16,841 bases of DNA from contig CADWAF010000894.1 in the NCBI GenBank assembly GCA_902984215.1, forward strand, positions 1 to 16,841. Reading direction: 5' to 3'. The translations under genes were made by a program, and so were the position numbers. The notes beneath the pieces were generated by a model. The model made no database searches. It was not told the DNA's origin and was given only the letters and a program-made list of their open reading frames with translations. Positions 13,301 through 16,841 of this stretch are shown here, one piece after another (the first letter of the stretch is position 1; every line of letters begins with the position of its first letter). This DNA comes from Willaertia magna. Lineage: Eukaryota > Heterolobosea > Eutetramitea > Acrasida > Naegleriidae.

Positions 13301-13549
13301 AAAGAACTAGGTTGTATTACTTGGCCATTGAAAGAGAAATTAAATCAATTGTTGGAATGTTCTATTTCAAAAACAATGTTAAAAGATCCAGTAATCTGCA
13401 AAGATGGCTATACATATGAAAGAAGTTACATTGAGCATTGGGTGAAATCACATCACAACTCCCCAATGACTAGAGTTCAAATAGATGTAAATGATTTATT
13501 TACAAACAGACTTGTAAAAGACATTATTGAGGAAATTAACAAAGATTAA
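1308..13549 (+). CDS. Giant sacsin-like protein with C-terminal U-box (three exons)
   Basis: Predicted CDS is join(1308..1721, 1779..1866, 1920..13549), 4043 residues. Three tandem sacsin (SIRPT-like) units each begin with an HSP90-type GHKL ATPase fold. N-box Glu/Asn are E55/N59, E1315/N1319 and E2551/N2555; glycine boxes are GKFGLGF (131-137), GRYGIGIS (1387-1394) and GRYGIGFN (2623-2630). Each unit then shows a FDPH- or LDPH-like turn and a FLPLP...FELS-like segment, worn down in unit 3. A U-box spans about 3979-4043 (ECSISKTMLKDPVICKDG, then YTYER), pointing to E2 binding and ubiquitin ligase activity. No N-terminal ubiquitin-like, DnaJ or HEPN domain is seen, unlike human sacsin; plant sacsin-like proteins end in a RING, a functional parallel. 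Both splices are supported because they restore ATYHLTDFPTLLSG and FDPHQRYFPEGG. ATGs at codons 8, 21 and 28 are alternative starts that keep the first unit. A role in protein quality control is inferred. Confidence 0.9.
1722..1778 (+). other. Intron 1 of the sacsin-like gene (57 bp)
   Basis: Donor GTAAGT, acceptor CAATAG, phase 0, directly after GKFGLGFK. Joining here gives GFK-ATYHLTDFP, the expected sacsin continuation. The later AG in the CTTTCAGG stretch is rejected because it would delete the conserved YHLTD segment. Confidence 0.88.
1867..1919 (+). other. Intron 2 of the sacsin-like gene (53 bp)
   Basis: Donor GTTTGT, acceptor TTTAAG, phase 1. Splicing completes a Gly codon (G plus GA) and opens straight into the 11.6-kb exon as PEGGARIMLSDYNN. 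The ATG at 1934 is therefore internal codon 173, not the start. Confidence 0.85.
5279..8974 (+). repeat. Sacsin protein repeat unit 2 (residues about 1288-2519)
   Basis: Begins FGQTQKLTTLLKNI, then EFLQNADDCGAS, FNNQQF and GRYGIGISCMYNVTDLP, and later FSFLPLPINTGLPFHINAFF. The last glycine box has Ile where the family normally has Phe (GIGI for GIGF). Its N-box Glu lies 1260 residues after that of unit 1. Confidence 0.78.
8975..13057 (+). repeat. Sacsin protein repeat unit 3 (residues about 2520-3880)
   Basis: Begins FGQQESLPDRIRKLL, then EMLQNASDAGS, KHNSSF and GRYGIGFNSVYAITDCP. The N-box Glu is 1236 residues after that of unit 2. The segment matching FLPLP...FELS is degenerate here (YNSLPTNMET, then FELPPSRSG). 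The right boundary is approximate; a stretch with beta-like character and then the U-box follow. Confidence 0.75.
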
Positions 13550-13567
13550 CTTGCGATTGTTTTTAAG

Positions 13568-13573
13568 AATAAA
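13568..13573 (+). terminator. Candidate polyadenylation signal for the sacsin-like gene
   Basis: AATAAA lies 18 nt after the TAA at 13547-13549. The word is frequent in such AT-rich DNA, and similar words overlap the SBDS stop (15348-15353) and sit 2 nt past the F-box stop (15568-15573, minus strand), so the support is weak. Confidence 0.3.
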
Positions 13574-13836
13574 TATTTATGTTTTACATTTAAATTAATT
13601 TTTAAATATTTTCCAAATGGATTTATTACATTCCTAATTTCATTTAAATTACAATAAATTACAAAAAGTATTACAAAATAAATTAATGAGATAAAAATTG
13701 TTCCGTTCCGGCACTTAAATCCGATTGTTTATAATATTTCCTATCCATTCTTTTCCTTCTCCATTTCATTAACATAATAATCGCAAATATCACAAGAATC
13801 TTGATCTTAACAAGGTTTTAACGCAATTGTATTAAG

Positions 13837-14118
13837 GTTGAGGATTTCTGTTTACAACATTGCGATATCTTTGATGTTAATACTGAAGAACAAAAGTTTG
13901 AATATACAAATGTTTATAATAAATTTTTGAAGTTATTTGAAAATAAATTGGAAGAATTCCTAAAGCAAAGAAAGGTTACCCCTCAAGAATTTTTTGTAGA
14001 ATGTAAAAGACTTCAAGATGAAGAAGATGATAATGAAATAATAGATTTTCTAACAGCCTTAAGTGATTACCAGGTATTCATTGGTGTTATGAAAGAAGTA
14101 AAGCTCAGAAAGAAGTAA
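13837..14118 (+). CDS. BART-domain protein (ARL2BP/CFAP36-like), 5' end missing
   Basis: The open frame gives 93 residues starting VEDFCLQHCDIFDVNTEEQ and ending at TAA 14116-14118. The run IFDVNTEEQKFEYTNVYNKF, followed by KLEEFLKQ and a FLTALSDYQVF segment, matches the BART domain, a helical domain that binds ARL2/ARL3 GTPases in ARL2BP and CFAP36. The preceding part of the domain is absent. The frame closes at a TAA at 13819-13821, and no in-frame ATG precedes the conserved block. TTAAG ending at 13836 could be a splice acceptor (another AG ends at 13842), but none of the three ATGs between the giant gene and this exon (13579, 13617, 13686) reaches a GT donor before a stop. It is therefore a truncated relic or lacks its first exon locally. 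The domain call is from memory of the family; functionality is doubtful. Confidence 0.6.
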   Translation, partial: VEDFCLQHCDIFDVNTEEQKFEYTNVYNKFLKLFENKLEEFLKQRKVTPQEFFVECKRLQDEEDDNEIIDFLTALSDYQVFIGVMKEVKLRKK

Positions 14119-14377
14119 CCTCCTTTGGAATCCAATTATAACTTGTAAATTAAGGGATTGAACAATGAATGCGACGCACCAACTCCAAAAAGAAACATCA
14201 AACTTTTTCTTAAACAGTCGCTTTCGAAATAAAAAAATTGTTTGAAGTTTACTCCTCTAAATAATTGTTCTTACCGGTACTTTTGAAAGTAGCAATCATT
14301 GATAGAATAGATAAATTAAACAACAAATAATAATTTTAAGCTAATTTGCAACATTTTTTATTTAAAAAAACTCAAAA

Positions 14378-15352
14378 ATGAGAAGTCAACAGTTTGCTTT
14401 TGAAAAGGCTAAAGACATTAGTTTAGTTAAATATAAGAAAGATGGTAAAACATTTGAAGTTTTAGTTAAACCAAATTCTGTTATTGCATTCCGTGAAGGT
14501 AAATTAACTTTAGATAAAACTATTTTTGCAGAAGAAATTTATTCAAATTATTCAAAGGGAGAACGTTGTAAAGAAAAGGATTTAGAAGAAACATTTACTA
14601 CGGAAAAGAATAATAATGAAATTCTAACTAAAATTTTAAATGAAGGTGAATATCATTTATCTACCCAAGAAAGAAAGGAAAAGGTTGAACAAAAAAGAAA
14701 ACAAATGCTGTAAGTATTTATTAAGATGAGATTTTATTAATTTTAACAATCACCGGAATTATTTTTTTTTAATTTTTTTTTAATTTTTAATTTTATAGTC
14801 AATATTTACATAAAACTTATATTGATCCCAAAACTAATATTTGTCACCCAATCACTCGTTTAGAAACTGCTTTAGATTCCGTTAAATACGTAAGTAATTA
14901 ATATTACAATTATTTTTAACAATTTAAATCAAATATTAAAAAAATTGTATAAAAAATTTACAATTTTTGTAAAAAAGAATGTAGATCCATTCATGCCAGC
15001 TGAAAAACAAGTTGCTGCCATCTACTCAAAATTAGTTGAAAAAATCCCATTAAAGAAATCCCAAATTGAAGCTAACATCACCTTAAAGAACTATCAAATC
15101 GGTTCATGTATGGGAATTTTACTAAAATATGGTAAGATTTTAAGTCAAGATTATAATGAAGATATACAAGCAACTATTGTAACTATTGAGATTTCTCCTG
15201 GTGATTTTGAAAGATTGATGTCTGACTTAAATACTGCAACTAAAGGTGATTTTAATATGTCAATTGCAGGTGCTTCTGTAGGTAGTAGTTCTGGTTCTGG
15301 TAGTGCTTCTTCTTCAAGTAGTTCAGGTGGAAAGAAGAAAAAGAAGAAATAA
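14378..15352 (+). CDS. SBDS: Ribosome maturation protein SBDS (three exons)
   Basis: Predicted CDS is join(14378..14709, 14799..14889, 14978..15352), 265 residues against about 250 in human SBDS. SBDS works with the GTPase EFL1 to release eIF6 (Tif6) from pre-60S subunits. Domain I (FYSH, about 1-95) contains IYSNYSKGERCKEKDL, aligning with the human VFVNVSKGQVAKKEDL. Domain II holds NEGEYHLSTQER and YIDPKTNICHPITR, matching the family's KGEVQVSDKER and the CVNPETKRPYT block. Domain III covers about 180-240 (TIEISPGDFERLM). The C-terminus from about 239 is a Ser/Gly tract ending in six lysines, which I do not recall in human SBDS. The N-terminus before KDISLVKY is divergent. The ATG follows an A-rich leader (CTCAAAAATG). 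The splices are supported because they restore ungapped alignment (KY-NVDPFMPAEKQ). It converges on the F-box gene. Confidence 0.88.
14710..14798 (+). other. SBDS intron 1 (89 bp)
   Basis: Donor GTAAGT after ATG-CT, acceptor TTTATAG, phase 2. A strong run of T blocks separated by AA precedes the acceptor. Without splicing the frame ends at TAA 14711-14713; with it the protein continues QYLHKTYIDPKT. Confidence 0.88.
14890..14977 (+). other. SBDS intron 2 (88 bp)
   Basis: Donor GTAAGT after the codon for Y141, acceptor GTAAAAAAG, phase 0. The acceptor is chosen because AAT at 14978 gives an ungapped match to the SBDS family. The acceptor region is A-rich rather than pyrimidine-rich, and just upstream is the palindromic 16-mer TTACAATTTTTGTAAA. 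Confidence 0.75.
14958..14973 (+). repeat. Palindromic 16-mer, copy 1
   Basis: TTACAATTTTTGTAAA, with a 6-bp inverted stem (TTACAA/TTGTAA) around TTT. It is located at the 3' end of SBDS intron 2, 4 nt before the acceptor AG ends. An identical copy lies at 15547-15562. Confidence 0.5.
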
Positions 15353-15546
15353 ATTGATTATTGGAATATTAATGTAAATAGCTAAGTTAAAAGTATGAAA
15401 ATTAATTTAGCGAGAAAAGAATGTTCAAAATAATAATAAAATAATTTAGACTGTATTAATTGTTGGAATTTTATTTGTCGCCTTTAAATAAGCTTGTTGC
15501 AATAAATATGAAATAAAACAGTAATAATTTGATTAACTTTAAGAGA

Positions 15547-15562
15547 TTACAATTTTTGTAAA
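15547..15562 (+). repeat. Palindromic 16-mer, copy 2
   Basis: Exact copy of 14958-14973, here between the convergent SBDS and F-box genes, 13 nt from the F-box stop codon. It might help end transcription in either direction. With such an AT-rich word, chance cannot be excluded. Confidence 0.5.
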
Positions 15563-15574
15563 TCATTTTTATTT

Positions 15575-16696
15575 TTAAAAATCGTAATAAAGAAATCTGT
15601 TTGTATAATCCACCTCAAATATTGGAATATGTTTCATCATTTCATTTACAAATCCCATTGTACAACGTAATTCATGATGATTTTTATTAAATATTAAATA
15701 AAAGAAACCATAAATAAACTCTTTCCAATCTATCACTTTCCTCAATTCCTCTTCTTGTTGTTTCTCTAAAAAAATATTAATTTTCTCTTCCTTCATTTCA
15801 AAAAGAATTTCACTTAATTTTAAAATGTATTCAAAATCAATAAAAGTTCTTTCGTCAAGACAATTTTGTCTAAATGAAAAGATAATTTTATCAAATATTT
15901 TAATATCATTTCTTATAATATCGCGTTCAGAAGAGTATTGTAAAGTTGTTTCTACGTGAACTGGTAAACCGTTATCTAAAAATAAAATAAATTCAACAAA
16001 ACTTTCGTCATATCCTAGAAAATCGTTAAATTTATTTTTTTCAAGTTTTTTAAAACGATAATTTAGTAAATATAATTTATTTAAATTAATTGTTGAAATT
16101 TTAAATAATTTTAAAATTTTATCTTTAAATTCAAATTCAATATCTTTTTTTTCCGTTAAAAAAGTTACTGAAGGAATTCCCACCAAATAAATTGAATATT
16201 TTTTACTATTAAACTTTTTAAAATTACAATAAAATTTTAATTTATTTCTTTCTAATTTTGTTAAATTAGCAAGTTTATTTATACTTTCACAATATTTATC
16301 ATAATTATTTTCTATATTTGTACTATCATTTATTTCTTTAATTAAATAATTTATTTTTAAAGGCAAAGAATATAATATTTCCAATTTTGTAAAATATTTA
16401 AATAATTCATTAAAATCTATTGGAATATTTTGTAAAGAAATCCCACCATTCATTTTTCTCTTTTTAATTAATCTTTTTAAATTTAAATATTTTAACAATT
16501 CATTTAATAAATTTTCTAATTTATTAATTTCATTAATTTTAAATATATTACAATAATAATTTCTTTTAAATCCTTCTAATTGATAAATATAATTCCAATC
16601 TTTACAAATTAATTGTAAAGAAAATGTTATATCATAAATATTTGAAAAACTAAAAATAATTTCTAAACATAAATTATCTAATAATTGAATGGACAT
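15575..16696 (-). CDS. F-box protein
   Basis: Reads leftwards from ATG 16696-16694 to TAA 15577-15575, 373 residues, one exon. The frame stays open further upstream, but only from a non-ATG codon, so the ATG giving MSIQLLDNLCLEIIF is chosen; it places the F-box at the extreme N-terminus as usual. The F-box (about 4-45) shows LDNLCLEIIFSF, then ITFSLQLICKDWNYIYQ with the typical C-K-x-W and a following basic residue. F-box proteins bind SKP1 and bring substrates to SCF ubiquitin ligases. The remaining 330 residues are Lys/Asn/Ile/Phe-rich with no repeat type I recognise (no WD40, kelch or clear LRR), so the substrate is unknown. Several 60-nt lines encoding the N-terminal half fall near or below 10% GC, while the 3' end rises to about 28%. 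Confidence 0.75.
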   Translation of the reverse strand: MSIQLLDNLCLEIIFSFSNIYDITFSLQLICKDWNYIYQLEGFKRNYYCNIFKINEINKLENLLNELLKYLNLKRLIKKRKMNGGISLQNIPIDFNELFKYFTKLEILYSLPLKINYLIKEINDSTNIENNYDKYCESINKLANLTKLERNKLKFYCNFKKFNSKKYSIYLVGIPSVTFLTEKKDIEFEFKDKILKLFKISTINLNKLYLLNYRFKKLEKNKFNDFLGYDESFVEFILFLDNGLPVHVETTLQYSSERDIIRNDIKIFDKIIFSFRQNCLDERTFIDFEYILKLSEILFEMKEEKINIFLEKQQEEELRKVIDWKEFIYGFFYLIFNKNHHELRCTMGFVNEMMKHIPIFEVDYTNRFLYYDF

Positions 16697-16752
16697 TTTT
16701 TTTATGAAGTTTATGTGTAACACACAAACAAGAAAACAATAGTTGCCTTCTA

Positions 16753-16772
16753 TTGTAAATAATAATTTACAA
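16753..16772. repeat. Inverted repeat upstream of the F-box gene
   Basis: TTGTAAAT, a 4-nt AATA loop, then ATTTACAA: a perfect 8-bp stem lying 57 nt before the F-box ATG. It shares the TTGTAA/TTACAA core with the 16-mer found twice near SBDS. It may be a regulator site or a leader hairpin; the function is inferred. Confidence 0.4.
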
Positions 16773-16841
16773 CAAATGAATGAACGAAATGGAGCCTTCA
16801 ACCACTTGAAGTTGTAACACCACTTGAATATCAAATTGAAC

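Noticed and set aside
1934..13549. The ATG at 1934 as the start of the giant protein
   Set aside because: It would drop the conserved N-box and glycine box encoded at 1395-1866, which splice in frame to this exon.
13550..13836. tRNA or other structured RNA gene between the giant gene and the BART exon
   Set aside because: No cloverleaf, box motifs or extended stems were found by eye; the only GC-richer spot (around GTTCCGTTCCGGCAC) does not fold into a tRNA arm set.
14165..14245. 26-codon ORF upstream of SBDS, beginning MNATHQLQKET
   Set aside because: It is too short, has no recognised similarity and lies 133 nt before the SBDS start. It could be an upstream ORF in a long leader, but nothing supports that.
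14945..14977. Separate gene starting at TTG 14945 in the SBDS region
   Set aside because: There is no ATG, and the eleven codons before 14978 break the alignment with SBDS; they are intron 2 sequence left open by chance.
16777..16841. Coding-like frames at the right edge (plus frame with LQPLEVVTPLEYQIE; minus frame ending in SISFIHLL)
   Set aside because: About 50 nt is too little to decide. The plus frame has no in-frame ATG after its stop, and both readings overlap each other. A neighbouring gene may begin or end here, but I cannot support a call.

Overview
This is a eukaryotic nuclear window. The DNA is AT-rich, the genes are tightly packed, and the introns are short (53-89 bp) with GTAAGT or GTTTGT donors and TAG or AAG acceptors. 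All recognised genes use the standard code with TAA stops. The gene set (a giant sacsin-type protein, SBDS, an F-box protein, a BART-domain fragment and a bacterial-looking FAA hydrolase) fits a free-living unicellular eukaryote. A heterolobosean or amoebozoan amoeba is my best guess, but the sequence alone does not settle the lineage.

Layout. (1) Positions 1-891, minus strand: 5' part of a fumarylacetoacetate-hydrolase-family enzyme that runs off the left edge. (2) 892-1307: shared divergent promoter region with a TATA-like box facing each gene and a perfect 20-bp palindrome just before the right-hand gene. (3) 1308-13549, plus strand: a three-exon giant gene for a predicted 4043-residue sacsin-like protein. 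It has three tandem HSP90-like (GHKL) units and ends in a U-box, a ubiquitin-ligase domain, where human sacsin carries DnaJ and HEPN domains. The third exon alone is 11.6 kb. (4) 13837-14118, plus: a BART-domain (ARL2BP/CFAP36 type) coding exon with no usable start between it and the giant gene, so it is either a 5'-truncated relic or has a distant first exon. (5) 14378-15352, plus: a three-exon SBDS ribosome-maturation gene with a Ser/Gly plus poly-Lys tail. (6) 15575-16696, minus: a 373-residue F-box protein in extremely AT-rich DNA, converging on SBDS.

The genes do not look like one pathway. Two products concern protein fate: the sacsin-U-box giant, which joins a chaperone-like scaffold to a likely E3 ligase, and the F-box protein, a probable SCF adaptor. 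SBDS acts in 60S ribosome maturation. The FAA hydrolase is metabolic and resembles bacterial enzymes. The strongest candidate for something unusual is the sacsin-U-box architecture.
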